A DNA stretch of 64,000 nt, taken from Holothuria scabra. Lineage: Eukaryota > Echinodermata > Holothuroidea > Aspidochirotida > Holothuriidae. The stretch's first letter is position 1. Each line of letters begins with the position of its first letter. The position numbers and the translations under genes are program-made. This document shows positions 1 to 11,380 of this stretch, piece after piece. Where the stretch lies: NCBI GenBank assembly GCA_037179385.1, contig CM074181.1, positions 51,470,297 through 51,534,296 of the forward strand, given 5' to 3'. Under the pieces are notes generated by a model. It had not been told where the DNA came from. It saw nothing but the letters and a program-made list of their open reading frames with translations, and made no database searches.

Positions 1-110
1 TACTTTTCTATCCTTCTTCTTCTTTTTCTTCATTTTCCTTCTTTTCACTTTCTTCTCTCTTCTTTCTTTTCTTTCTCCTCTTTTTCTCATTCTCTTATTT
101 TTCTCCCCTA
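1..110. repeat. Polypyrimidine (CT-rich) tract
   Basis: The first 110 bases are almost only C and T on the + strand, built from irregular TTCTT and CTTTT words. This is simple low-complexity DNA. The tract may continue to the left of the window. Confidence 0.85.
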
Positions 111-2760
111 TCAATGGGACGGGGGCATGGCTCGCTTTCCCTGCACACGTCTGTGGGGATGCGGTGTGTCTCCCAATAAGGGTGGATATTCACGTAGGAA
201 TTTTGAAATTCATTCTCTTTACAAAATGCCTTTTAACCAGTGGTCAAATGCTATTGAAAGCACCTGATTACTGAGATCGCATAATGAGAATTTTGACAAA
301 TAATATTTACCATATTCAAACGATTATTTGACCGAAATAGCACTTGGTCCACCTAAAAAAATGCAATGCTTTACAGGTGCAGATCACATCGTGCATCCAT
401 TTTATCATAATTTACTTTCGTTTCGTTAGATGAAAGGTTTTAATTTTAGCACAGTTCCATTTAAATTCCTCTTCTTATTTGAAATATACTTTACTGAGAC
501 AGAGTGCATTAGGGTTCAAGACATATTTCTTATTTTACAAAACGATGTGTTGTTCGCACAAAGCACGCATGCATCTGCATGTAGGCTTATCACATTGGGC
601 AAACGTTATAGACAAAAGAAGGAAATGCTTATCAGAATATATGATGCTGTCTTTTATTCTTTTTTCTACCTCTCTCTCTCTCCTTCAAAACATGTCTAAT
701 GAGAGCAAAAGAAACTTGGTAAAAATTTTAAAAACATGACGTATCCTGTGATTAATATCTCATGTTCAACATGAAGCGTTACACATCACAAGCAGCTGGC
801 TAACCATAAGACTGACAAAGGAGTTACAAAAACAATGACAAAATAAGGCATAATAATAATAAGTACAATTTGAAGGTTCCGAAGATGACGCTTCAACGGA
901 ATATTGACTCGAATGCCCCATTTGTGCATGATATTAAAATAAAATTCATGCAAAACAACAGCATTTGATAGATTTAGATTACCTGTTTCACATTTTGTAT
1001 GTACTGTTTTTACAACACCTTTGAATAACCTACATGGCGGAACTTGGCATAAAAGATTACATTTGTAACAAATTTCCACTTTGTCATGCATCATCCATCA
1101 GTTTTTATTCTACAACCGAATAAATCCAACAAATAGATCTATTGAATGCTAACATTTTGTTTGGGGGGGGGGGGGGGTTGCATATTGACATTCTTCACAA
1201 AAATATTAAAATTCGAAACAATCAATTTAAAAAAATAAATCATGTCATGCACATAAAAACAACCAACCTATTCAAATGATTTTGTCTTAATACCTCTAAG
1301 CCCAAAGAAACGTCACGAATAGATGAATAAACGCAAGAGGAATGGAATTTAAAACTACTTCTACATAATTGCCACCAAATGGGTCAAAAGCCGTCAAAAT
1401 AGACAGTTTTTCCCTCGAAACCCTTTCACCGAAGATAAATAACTCCACAACAGAAAGTCCGATTTTCCTCATTCAAAACCCAAAAAGTTCATAACAAGAC
1501 TCCTTTCACAGGTTTACAAGCATATAATATTTGAAGGAGGGTATGCTCATATTCAGAATATCAAAATTGGGTGACCTGGTATTTTCTTAAATTCCTCAAT
1601 TTTGGATAAAAACTGGCAATTCGGACCCTAAATCACCTCGAAGTACTTAAAATTAGTGGCCAACAACCCACCCCACCACCTTGAGTGCAACGCACGGAAT
1701 CAACTCCATGATAATACATAGAACTGGCATCGCGCTAGCTGAAAATGCTATATTTTCAAGTGGAGGCGAATCGAACGTTGTACACAGCGGTCGACCTACA
1801 TGGACTCTCGTACGCCTCTCCCTGCACATACAGATTTCATATGTACAGAGAAAAAAGTTGTCATTTCGTACATTTGTCACACCGAGTAATTTGTTCCTTC
1901 AAATATCTCCCACATAACATTTTATCGATATTTTTGCGTATCTTTTGACAAAGTATAATATTTTGTAATTGTACCATTTTTTCACAAGAAGTCGAATTTA
2001 CGAGACCTTCTTTTGCCATACTCATGTAATGACGGTAAAACGACAGTGACAGCTGTCTCTTTTTGGGGCAGTGTTAATCTTTAATTCGCTCACAGTGCAG
2101 GGATTAAGCCAGTTGTAGTTATTGTAGGTCTGTGGTATATACACAGCAGGTTTTCCCCACCGTGGCAGTAAGAAACGTCAATGCACAACACTATCGCACA
2201 GTGAAAGAACATCAAAAATTTGAAAGTAATCAAATTTTGAAAGGCTGCAACCTTGACACTCTACACACGATTTCTAACAACTTGATGTAAAAAAAAGAGA
2301 AAAAAAATATGTCAAGCAATTCCATGCATCAAAAACAAATTAATTCCAATTAGTATGCAAATATCCAAATAAGCTGAAAATGCATTTTTTCAAGCTAATT
2401 TGCATATTTTCATACACAATGAGCCCTAAATATGCACTTAAATGTATTCATTTATATCCCCCGTCTTTTTTCTGTATAATAAAGTACAGTCTCTCACATA
2501 GAAGTGACAACATTCTTCTAACTCAAGGGATTAATTGGTGAAAATTTTCTGACAATATCCCCAAATGCCCCTTATGGATAGCTGTTAAGTACCCGAATTC
2601 ATAAAGTTCCTAGATAAAACAATATAGTTATCAACAGCTTCCCATGGGATGACTGAAAACAAGTCTGACATTCAATGGTACAGCTAAATTCGCATGATGG
2701 TTAATATGAAATATTGACTAGACGGAAAGTTGATAATGTAAACTTTGTAAACAACGCCTT
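111..2760. other. Gene-free stretch, no recognised feature
   Basis: I see no coding exon, RNA gene or clear repeat boundary here. The open frames are short, have no recognisable motif and overlap one another on both strands. A run of 15 G at 1163-1177 is the only simple-sequence feature. Confidence 0.5.
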
Positions 2761-2799
2761 TGTGTGTACACGTGGGCATGCCGGTCCGAGTTATTAATG

Positions 2800-4290
2800 A
2801 AACGTCAAGACCTGTCATATGACTTCTGGTGACACTCACATTTAACCTTTGGTGACATGACACTTGACCTATGCAGACATGGTATATGTTCTCTGCTGTT
2901 CTTGCATTTGACCTTTGATGAACTGGCATATGACCTCACATTTGAGTTACCTTTGGGCCTGTGGGCATGCAAAGTACTGGATAGGGCCTTCTTTTAGGCT
3001 GGTCAGGGAACAGGAGAACACGTTTCAGAGGGCAAAGTGTTCAAGGCAAACTTTAAACTTTATAAGGGTTGAAAAATTGAAGACTGAAGCCAGTCACATA
3101 GTTTTTGCAGTGTAACTTATGGTGACCACAAATGACCTTTGACCCGAACCACAAACAATAGGGATCTTCCACTCAACATGACAAACCTATATGCCAAATA
3201 TGAAAGGTGTTTATCATTCCCATCTTGAGTTGTTGTTTTCCCACCCCAAGTTTTGATGTTTTCGCAGTTTTAGCACCAGTGACCTTAAATGACTTTAGAC
3301 CTACAAAAGAAAAAAAGAAGAACACAACAAGAATAGGACTCATCTTCTCAACGCGACAAACATATATATACATATGAAAAGGTTCGATCCTTCCTATCCT
3401 TATGTATCATGTTTTCGAGGTTTTCTGGTTTTGGTCCCTGTTGACCTGAAATGACGTTTACCAAAACTAATAGGATTCTTCTTAACATAATAAACCTCGA
3501 TACAAAGTATCAAAGGTGTCTGTCATTCCTATCTTGAGAGATCGTGTTTTCATGCCATTTTAAGGTTTTCCCAGTTTTCTCCAGTGATCTCAAATGACCT
3601 CTGACCTCCACCCAAAATTATATCAATGTCCTTCTCAGCATGACGATCTCTTTATGATAAATATGAAAACTTTCTGTCCTTCCTATCTTTTGTGGTTTTG
3701 ACCCTAGTGACCTCAAATCGACATTTGAACTCCGCAAAACAATAGGGTTCTTCTTATCAACATGACAAATCTACATACCAAATATTAAGTGTCATTGTTT
3801 CCTAACTTGAGATAACGTGTTTACAAGCAAATTTTGAGGTTTTATCAGTTTTACTGAAGTGAACCCAAATGAACTTTGACATCCACCAAGTAAGGTTCTA
3901 CCTCTCAACAAAGCAAACCTATAAACCAGATATGAAAACTGTTTGCCATCCCTATCTTGAGATATCGTGTTTACAAACCGTTTTTGATTGTTTCCCATTT
4001 TTAGCGCAGTTGACCTTACATGACCTCTAACATCCACCAAAAATGATAGTTCTCTTACTCAACATGACAAATTTATATACCAAATATGAAAAGTGTCGGT
4101 CATTCCTAACTTGAGATATCGTGTGCACAAGCAATTTAAAAGATATTTACCCGAAATGATCTTTGACCTCTACCAATAACAATAGAGATTGTCTACTCAA
4201 TATGGAAAATCAACATGCCAAGTATGATATTCCTTGGTATTACCTTTCTTGAGATACTGTGTTTACAAGCAGGCGTCACGTGCACACCAA
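2800..4290 (-). repeat. Diverged ~150-bp tandem repeat with AGGTCA half-sites (array A)
   Basis: From about 3118 a unit of roughly 150 bp recurs about eight times, with a weaker start near 2800. On the + strand each unit holds words such as TGACCTTTGACC, then a CCACCAAAAACAATAGGG-like word, an ACATGACAAA word, and a CTTGAGATATCGTGTTTACAAG-like word. In the opposite sense the core reads AGGTCAAAGGTCA, two direct half-sites spaced by one base (DR1), the type bound by nuclear receptors such as HNF4, COUP-TF and RXR partners. Units differ at many positions, so the array is old. The same core occurs near 59640 on the other strand. Whether any receptor binds is not shown. Confidence 0.75.
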
Positions 4291-4346
4291 CACACCCATA
4301 CACACACACATATATATATACACACACACACACACACCATCACCAT
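4283..4346. repeat. (CA)n/(TA)n microsatellite
   Basis: Alternating CACACA and TATATA runs directly follow array A and lead into the hairpin at 4354-4380. Confidence 0.85.
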
Positions 4347-4353
4347 CGCGTAG

Positions 4354-4380
4354 ATTCCTTGCCTGCCTTGGGCAAGGAAT
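4354..4380. repeat. Short hairpin closing the (CA)n tract
   Basis: ATTCCTTGCC (4354-4363) pairs perfectly with GGCAAGGAAT (4371-4380) across a 7-nt loop. A weaker copy, also directly after a CA-rich tract, lies at 5649-5676 and ends in GGCAAAGAAT. The shared order (CA-rich, TAGATTCCTT hairpin, AATAA) suggests the 3' end of a dispersed repeat. The class is not identified. Confidence 0.6.
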
Positions 4381-4383
4381 AAA

Positions 4384-5600
4384 CACTATCCCAGTACACA
4401 GTCTGCAAGCAACTTTCCCCAGAATATAAATGATTTCAAATAAAATATTTCGACACGTCCATCAACTATCCATATGAACACTTTTCAAGGCCATGTTTTG
4501 AAAGATTTAAAATTTTTATAGTAACTACACTTACTGCGGCTTATATACTACCATCTGGGCCACTCCCACACACTTTGCCGGAATGGAGAAAAATTTATAA
4601 CATACGTACACTATGCTTTGGAAATCAAATCGACGCCCATAAATACCTGAAAACAGGCGTGCTGTCATTCACAAAATGACATGAAACAATGTCTGCTATA
4701 TAAGTTATTGATGTGTGCCATTAGGTCTTTGCACTCTGAAATGTCAATGAAATGTGCATTACCCGTCCAATTGGAACACTCATTAATTTGAGATAGTACA
4801 GTGTGTGATTTCCTTACAGACTGCTAAGTAGGTAAGAATTTCGACGGTAGATGATAGATTCGTTTCCTTCCGATAAAATTTATTTGTGACAAGGTGATGA
4901 TGTGGTCATAAGTGAGGGTGAAAATATGAAGGTGACTGTTGGAGTAACACCAATAACTCGTGAATGAGTTGGTTGGAGGTGTGAAAATAGGATGCATGGG
5001 GTGTAGTGAAAAAAGGCAAAAAAAAGACAAATTCCAACACTCACTTAATTGTTGGCGTCGAAGTCGGTGCAGTGCGTTGAGGCCCCATGTATTCGGCTCG
5101 CGCAGAGATGAAAATACATAGGCCTAGAACATCATTGCGAATGAAAATGTGCGTGATAAACATATCTTTATGTTCAATGATTTTGACTTTCCTTTGTTCA
5201 GTAAAAAAAATGCGTTATTGGTCACATGCACAACTCAAATCGAAATGCTATGCCTCACATCTCCGGTTAAATTTGAATTTGATGTGTTTCGAAAATCATC
5301 TCAGAACATATGTGGCATCGTGAGTTATTGTCAAGTTTTTTCTTTTTTCGAAATGTAATGACATCGCCCTACCTATGATCTCCAGTAGCACGAATCGTGT
5401 AATATTTTTGTAATTTGCCATTTTCGGGGCTTGCATAAGAAAAGCCGCACTCATGCAATTTTAGCAGGGAGTGGGACAAACGCGGATCGTTTATTTTATG
5501 AGGTCTGGAGTATACGTCCTAGGGGAGGCATATCCCACCCCTTTGTTAAAACTTTAAAACTTAAAATAAAGACAAAAAGACATCTTGTAAACCAGCAAAG
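4384..5600. other. Gene-free stretch
   Basis: No exon, RNA gene or bounded repeat is recognised. A CA-rich tract (about 5609-5640) precedes the second hairpin copy at 5649-5676. Confidence 0.45.
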
Positions 5601-5699
5601 AGCATCCCACACACACACGCAAACACACAAACACGCCAACATCAGGTAGATTCCTTTCTTGCCTTCGGCAAAGAATGAATAATTTGGCGTACTAGGCGA

Positions 5700-5860
5700 T
5701 TACAAAAGAGTTTAACAGACGGTAAGAAAATTTCGATTACAAAACAGGTCGGTGAATTTTACAACAGTTAGTGACTTAAAATATGACAAAATCCATGAAT
5801 TTATTACAAAAGTGATCGGTTCTATTACAAAAATAAGAGTTATTACAATAGTGGTTTTTA
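5700..5860. repeat. Degenerate TTACAAA-type minisatellite
   Basis: The word ATTACAAAA or TTTACAA recurs every 15-25 bases between about 5698 and 5850, with variable spacers. It resembles the other degenerate short-word arrays of this window (6.6, 8.6, 49.2 and 52.9 kb). Confidence 0.5.
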
Positions 5861-5993
5861 CAGGCGCTGAACGCGCGAACATCTCATTATTTTTTCTTTC
5901 TTTATTTATTTTTTTTATTTCCATGGAAAATTATGAAATAAGTCAGAATGTGAATTATTAATATACTTCTGTCTTCATTTGCGTCAGACCACC

Positions 5994-6290
5994 TTAAAGG
6001 CCCAGTTCCCTCACCCTAAACAGTACAAGTTCTCCTAACCTTCTTACTTAAGCCCCTCCCTCAATTGCCTGAAATTAATCCTTATCCAGACACAGTCTCA
6101 CTTCAGAGTGAGTAAAGGAAAGCTCAATGTTTATAATAAAAAAAAATTCTCAGTACAGTTCATGCTGTGTAACATCACCTGTGGTACTCTGCATTGTCAA
6201 TTAGCTGTCAATCAAAGATCTGAGCCAATTGAGAATTGCGGTATACCCCTACCAGAACTGTAGATTGGGATGACGGGACTGGCCCTTTAA
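5994..6290. mobile_element. TTAA-flanked MITE, family 1, copy 1
   Basis: A 297-bp element starting TTAAAGGCCCAGTTCC. Its reverse-complemented end reads TTAAAGGGCCAGTCCCG, giving imperfect terminal inverted repeats of about 20 bp that include TTAA. It has no coding capacity. Related copies lie at 28981-29301 and 54379-54683, with fragments at 37511 and 46827. TTAA at both ends fits a piggyBac-type target duplication, so this is probably a non-autonomous passenger. The superfamily is inferred only from TTAA. Confidence 0.8.
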
Positions 6291-6617
6291 AATGGCTGTA
6301 AATCTGCCCCCCCCCCCTCTCAAAAACGTACTATCAACAGTCAGTCCGAAATGAGCTTATGTGCGCATAGGGAGATTTTCTTACCAGTGACTCTTGTTAT
6401 TTGGGTATATTGGGTTGCTGTCATTGTTTGGCCATAAGACCTGCATCCTTCGAGCGACTACAATAGGCCTATTTAATTTCATTTCTTCTATTGGTATTTC
6501 TTTCACACCATGATCATACATGTAGGCAAACATATAATATATTCATATACATTAATTTACGTCAATAAACGTAGTCGTTAATGGTGCGAAGGAAGAAGAA
6601 AAGTTGACGACCTCCTC

Positions 6618-6995
6618 TGTTCGGAATAACGGAACCCTATCCTGTATTCGGAATAAAGAACCTTCGGAATAACGACTCTTCGGAATAACGACCCTTATTC
6701 TCTATTCGGAATAACGAACTTTCGGGATAACGAACCTTCGGAATAATGACCCTTATGTTTCATTCGGAATAATGACCCTTCGGAATAACTACCCTTAATT
6801 CGGAATAACGAACCTTCGGAATAACGACCTTTATTCTCTCTTCGGAATAACGAACCTTCGGAATAATGACCCTTATGTTTCATTCGGAATAACGACCCTT
6901 CGGAATAACTACCCTTATTCTTTATTCGGAATAACGAACCTTCGGAATAACGACCCTCATGTTTTATTCGGAATAACGACCCTTCGGAATAATGA
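6618..6995. repeat. TTCGGAATAACG minisatellite
   Basis: The core TTCGGAATAACG(A/G)(A/C)CCTT recurs more than 15 times with 15-35 bp spacing. A longer period of about 110 bp is visible, because TTATGTTTCATTCGG returns near 6751 and 6877. On the minus strand it leaves a 112-codon open frame of EGSLFR repeats, which I regard as a by-product of the repeat. Confidence 0.85.
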
Positions 6996-7630
6996 TCAGA
7001 CCCCGTGTCAAAATGGCCATGAAGAAACTTCAAATAGATTTAATCAGACCTAAAACCAAATCAAAATGGTACATTGTGTTTCCAGATGAATCTTCATTGT
7101 ATCTTTCTCCTGTGGAAAAAGAAGAATAAAATTAGTTCTCAGCTTGGTTTTACTTTCCATGAATGAATCCCGCATCATTTTTATTCAAGAAATAAGCATA
7201 AATTTAAGGTCAAGACCAAAAGAAATGAACCACTCTTCATAGAGGACTCTGTTCACTGCTAGCAAAAATCTATCCCTTGACCATCACACAGACTATAAGT
7301 TGCATTCAATAAATTTCAAAACACTGTTTGGCCCCAGTCGGACTAAGTGCAAATGCGGTTGTTGATAATTTAACTGGAGGCGAATTTGTAATAATACATG
7401 TTATGCACGGCAAAATCTGAAATGAGCCAATTTGGTGAAAACGTTAGTGTCCTGGGCATGATGGCGACACAGCTGACCCATGAAAAGCTGATAATATTAA
7501 AGATGAAGGACTTAATTGTCAGAGTTATGGATAGGTTTGTATATAAGCCCAGTATAGGTAGGCCTAATTTACAACAAATGCTGCTGAGAAGTGCGAGGGG
7601 ATTAACTTGTTATGACTGAAACATCTAAAA
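6996..7630. other. Gene-free stretch
   Basis: No gene, RNA or bounded repeat is recognised in this interval. Confidence 0.4.
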
Positions 7631-7860
7631 CCTCAGAGTATCCGCCTCTCACACGGAAGGCCCGGGTTCTATTCCCAGGTCGAGTCATACCAAAGGCTCT
7701 AAAAATGGACTGCCGTTGTGCATTGTGCTCCGCATAAGTATTGGAGTAGGGAAAACAAGCCTGTGAGAAACAACTGGAAAAAGGCCGCGTCCGGCTCGAC
7801 TTGAACCAATAGGTTGAGAACTGGGCCGCAAAACATTAACAAACCAAACCAAATCTAAAA
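7631..7860 (+). mobile_element. tRNA-derived SINE, most complete copy in window
   Basis: The head contains GGTTCTATTCC (7665-7675), which differs at one position from the RNA polymerase III B-box consensus GGTTCGANTCC. It is preceded by the tRNA-like word CCGCCTCTCACACGGAAGGC. The body CTCTAAAAATGGACTGCCG and the tail segment CTTGAACCAATAGGTTGAG recur elsewhere as fragments (about 24973, 32017, 35030 and 61649). The tail is A/C-rich (AACAAACCAAACCAAA). The A box is not obvious, so the copy is probably dead or 5'-truncated. Confidence 0.7.
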
Positions 7861-8262
7861 CCTCATCAGGCAACCTACTAGCCTAGCCTAGAAAGCTAGA
7901 TGAGGTTCATTTAAATCGGTCACTTGGCAAATCCCTTACAAACACTATCAGTGCCTAATGTCAACGTTAGGCCAGTGCTTGTCTAGGCTTAAATTATGTA
8001 GTCATGTGAATCTCTGAATAGGGGACTTAATAGGAACTTACAACTATATAAGTAATAGCTTAGTCATGTGCCTTAACTCTATCTTACACTTGCATGTACT
8101 CACCGAATCACTAGACTTGCAAACATCAAAGCAATGTGGGAATCTCTCAAAACTGCGCTATGCTTCAACACAAATAACAAGATTGACGTGTATCATCCAA
8201 TTAGGGTGTTCACGCTTACGTCACTGGTTAGCATTGGTTGGCATAGAGCATGCGCAAGAGCA

Positions 8263-8291
8263 CATGTGTGTGTGTGTGTGTGTGTGTGTGT
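8263..8291 (+). repeat. (GT)n microsatellite
   Basis: About 14 uninterrupted TG dinucleotides, followed by a GCGCGTGC-rich stretch. Confidence 0.9.
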
Positions 8292-8612
8292 TAGGTGTTG
8301 CGCGTGCTAGTGCTTGCGCGATTGCAAGCATAAAACAGACAAATTGAAATCTTTCTTTTGTTGTAACGATGGTGTAAGCGTGCCTTACCAGCTCTTTTGA
8401 CGCCGACCCGTGAGGGCATTTGTTTGTAAAACACTAAACGAGTCTATAATCAATCCACAATATCCCGCGCCGGAACTACTTCACAGAGCTGTACGGTTGC
8501 TTTTATGCAACCACTTGGTCCTATCACGGTTCATCCAACTCCAGAGGGCTTAACCTCTTTGGCCTATTTTGAAGCCTACCCTATGGAGCGTTCAGTTCAT
8601 GTTCTAACTGTC

Positions 8613-8850
8613 TACCCAGGAGAAAATTCCAGTTGAAACCTGTTGAACAGGTTTTAACAGGTACAACATGTAATTGGAACAAAATCAACAGGTTTTTAAC
8701 AGGATTTCAACAGGTACCAACAGGAACCTGTTGTCTTTTTCGGTGTTACCTGTTGACGGAGCATTGGAGCATTGCCTGGTCATACCTGTTAAAACCTGTT
8801 CAAACCTGTTGGATTTTCAACAGGTTTCAACAGGAATTTTCTCCTGGGTA
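8613..8850. mobile_element. 238-bp palindromic element filled with CAACAGGT words
   Basis: The left end TACCCAGGAGAAAATTCC (8613-8630) is the perfect inverse of the right end GGAATTTTCTCCTGGGTA (8833-8850). Pairing continues inward through GTTGAAACCTGTTGAA with one mismatch. The interior consists of degenerate CAACAGGT / ACCTGTTG words pointing both ways. TA at both edges fits a TA target duplication as made by Tc1/mariner-type transposases. There is no coding capacity. Confidence 0.8.
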
Positions 8851-10419
8851 AGCCAGCTAGATATCCTAGAGCACCCTTCCATCATATAAGAAGATAGAAG
8901 TTGATGTTACAATCTCTTTATTAAGTCCTATTATTGGGAAAGAATGCTTTCGTTCGTCTTTCCACAAAGTCTGATTTATTTCAGATATTAGGTAAACAGC
9001 CGAGTACGTCCATTAACACTTGGAATGAAAGCATACTACATTTTCACATTTTAAGCGGTGGTTAAAGCCCCTCACCCCTCAGCGCAGGGAACAGATACCG
9101 ATGGGAGAAGATCTTAACATCATCCAGAAAATTCGTCCCAGAAAAGGAGTAGGTGTACTTTCATCCCACCAAATTTTGACAGGGTCAAGGGATATTAGGA
9201 GTCCTGGCCTCTGCCCATCTTTTACATCTATGCTTACCAACATCTTTTTCACCTCTAATACGGGATAGTTTCTGTGAGATGTTGAATCGATCTGAGCAAG
9301 TTATAAACTTTGCTTGAACATACTGATGACTGTGGGCAAGAAAGCAGTCCTGTGGGGAAGTTATTTCATTCATACACATGGTTGCCGTATTGGAATCATT
9401 CGATGGTACCACTGATACTTCAAATACCTAATGTTGTCGAATATCACTCATTAAAAAGAGAAAGGGGTGTTAGAAAAGGAACATTAAACAGATTTCATAC
9501 GGCAGTTGTAATGGCTGAATGGCACAGCATAAAGTAAGAATAAATAAGACTTTGGCTAATGTCCAATTACATATTTTGCATCGAGGACTGATTTTTCATC
9601 TAGTGCAGTACAGTGAAATCCTTTGTACATGTGACCATTAGTTATAGAGAGAATAGAGAGGACCAGTCTTTAAAGACAAACATGAGAAAAGAGAGTAGTT
9701 TTAAACAATTTCATTTTTCGGGTATTAAATCACTAGACTCTTCTAGATACAATTTTACCGGCTACCCCAATATTCAGGGAAAACCACAACTTCCACTGTT
9801 TTTACAGTTAAAACCCTGAATGTGTACAAGACTTAACATAACAGTCAACAGAGATCAATCCAATAAGAGTAAAAACTACCTTTAAGAGAAAGGGGTAAGA
9901 CTTTCAGTGTTGGTAACGGTCAGAGGTCACACAAAGACCCTAAATCTCACAAAAGTTAAAAACTTACAAACAACATATTTCATGAACTTAATGAATCGCA
10001 TAATTGGGATGTGGATGCCACGCATATATAATGAAGGTAAAAGGTCATTTCAGTTGTAAGGGTTGAAACTCCCCTCCTCATGGCCGAAGATAGAAAAAAG
10101 TAATGAAAAAATCCAATGTATTAGGGGAAATGTCCTTAAACGAATCTCCCTAAACTTTCAACCCCTAAAACCGTAATTTCTGCTCATTAATCATTTTTGG
10201 AAACTTAATTTCGTATTATATGAAAACAAAAAACAGGAGAACAGACTGTAGTGTCAACTGCAGTCTGTTACTCTACTTTTTCATTAAATACCAAATTTTC
10301 CCCATTAAAAGCGCTTGATTCGGAAAGCTTTTTAAAAAATGCAACAATTAAGTTTGAAAAACTTTTTTAATGATTGCGGTCATGTTAGTAAAATAAAAAC
10401 ACGGTGTGATGCACGTAAC
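8851..10419. other. Gene-free stretch
   Basis: No exon or bounded element is recognised. Isolated AGGTCA words near 9928 may be a remnant of the AGGTCA minisatellite family. Confidence 0.4.
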
Positions 10420-10471
<52 letters not shown>

Positions 10472-10521
10472 TAATAACAACAACAACAACAACAACAATA
10501 ATAATAATAATAATTATGATC

Positions 10522-10553
<32 letters not shown>

Positions 10554-10957
10554 TCACAATAACAATAACAATAACAATAACAATAACAATAACAATAACA
10601 ATAACAATAACAATAACAATAACAATAACAATAACAATAACAATAACAATAACAATAGCAATAGCAATAGCAATAGCAATAGCAATAGCAATAGCAATAG
10701 CAATAGCAATAGCAATAGCAATAGCAATAGCAATAGCAATAGCAATAGCAATAGCAATAGCAATAGCAATAGCAATAGCAATAGCAATAGCAATAGCAAT
10801 AGCAATAGCAATAGCAATAGCAATAGCAATAGCAATAGCAATAGCAATAGCAATAGCAATAGCAATAGCAATAGCAATAGCAATAGCAATAGCAATAGCA
10901 ATAGCAATAGCAATAGCAATAACAATAACAATAACAATAATAATAATAATAATAATA
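10420..10957. repeat. Composite microsatellite: (AAT)n, (ACA)n, (GAC)n, (AACAAT)n, (AGCAAT)n
   Basis: Successive blocks are visible: ATA/AAT (about 10421-10470), ACA (10476-10498), ATA (10499-10514), GAC (10523-10552), AACAAT (about 10557-10656), AGCAAT (about 10656-10919, some 44 units), AACAAT again (about 10920-10938) and AAT (10938-10957). Every frame is open on both strands, giving spurious 160-215-codon frames (poly SN, poly IA, poly CY, poly L). The right edge abuts the 3' end of a minus-strand LINE, whose (TTA)n tail probably seeded it. Confidence 0.95.
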
Positions 10958-11380
10958 AAAAACACACTGAAGTCCCTTTGCGCTGAGAAAAGAAAAGATG
11001 AAAGTCATAGACAGGAGAAAAGGTAAGATTTAAGTAAGGTCTTGAAATTTGCGAGTGTTCTTGCTTCTTTAACTGTAACAGGGAGGTCATTCCAGAGACA
11101 AGCAGCAGAGTATTGGAAAGAACGGCAACCGTAATATTTAGTACAAACTGGAGGAGAGTAGCAGTTTAGAACTGGAGCGAAAGCACCGGGTAGGAGTGTA
11201 ATTTTGGACGAGATCTTGTAGGTAAACAGGCGCAGAATTGTGTACACATTTAAATGTCAGCACGAGGACTTTGTATTTAATCCGATCAGCAACAGGAAGC
11301 CAGTGAAGGCTACGGAGGACTGGAGTTATATGATCGTTTGGTTTTGTAAGTGTAACTAATCTAACAAAAAACAAACTGAG
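10958..11380 (-). mobile_element. CR1/L2-like LINE 3' fragment (ORF2 C-terminus plus tail)
   Basis: Two overlapping minus-strand frames give the usual end of a non-LTR retrotransposon polyprotein. Frame one (11374 to about 11140) has HITPVLRSLHWLPVADRIKYK, followed by a KYKVL..FKCVH..AP.YL segment. Frame two (to 11005) has the CLWNDLPVTVKEARTL..FK..LK..LF ending. A frameshift separates them, so the copy is dead. It is heavily 5'-truncated and ends in a (TTA)n tail running into the microsatellite at 10420-10957. Such short tandem tails are typical of L2/CR1-group elements. There is no endonuclease or polymerase core. Confidence 0.8.

Noticed and set aside
4354..4380. Helitron 3' hairpin
   Set aside because: No CTRR terminus follows at the expected distance and no 5' TC start was found, so the hairpin is reported only as a repeat.
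6695..7033. 112-codon minus frame with EGSLFR repeats as a repeat protein
   Set aside because: It mirrors the TTCGGAATAACG minisatellite, the repeat also occurs outside the frame, and there is no splice or promoter context.
7631..7700. A functional tRNA gene
   Set aside because: Only a B-box-like half is present, with no acceptor stem or A box, and the same body occurs as fragments elsewhere, so it is SINE-derived.
10339..11090. Open frames of 162-215 codons (poly SN, poly IA, poly L, poly CY)
   Set aside because: They are direct translations of the AAT/AACAAT/AGCAAT microsatellite in different frames, with no non-repeat domain.
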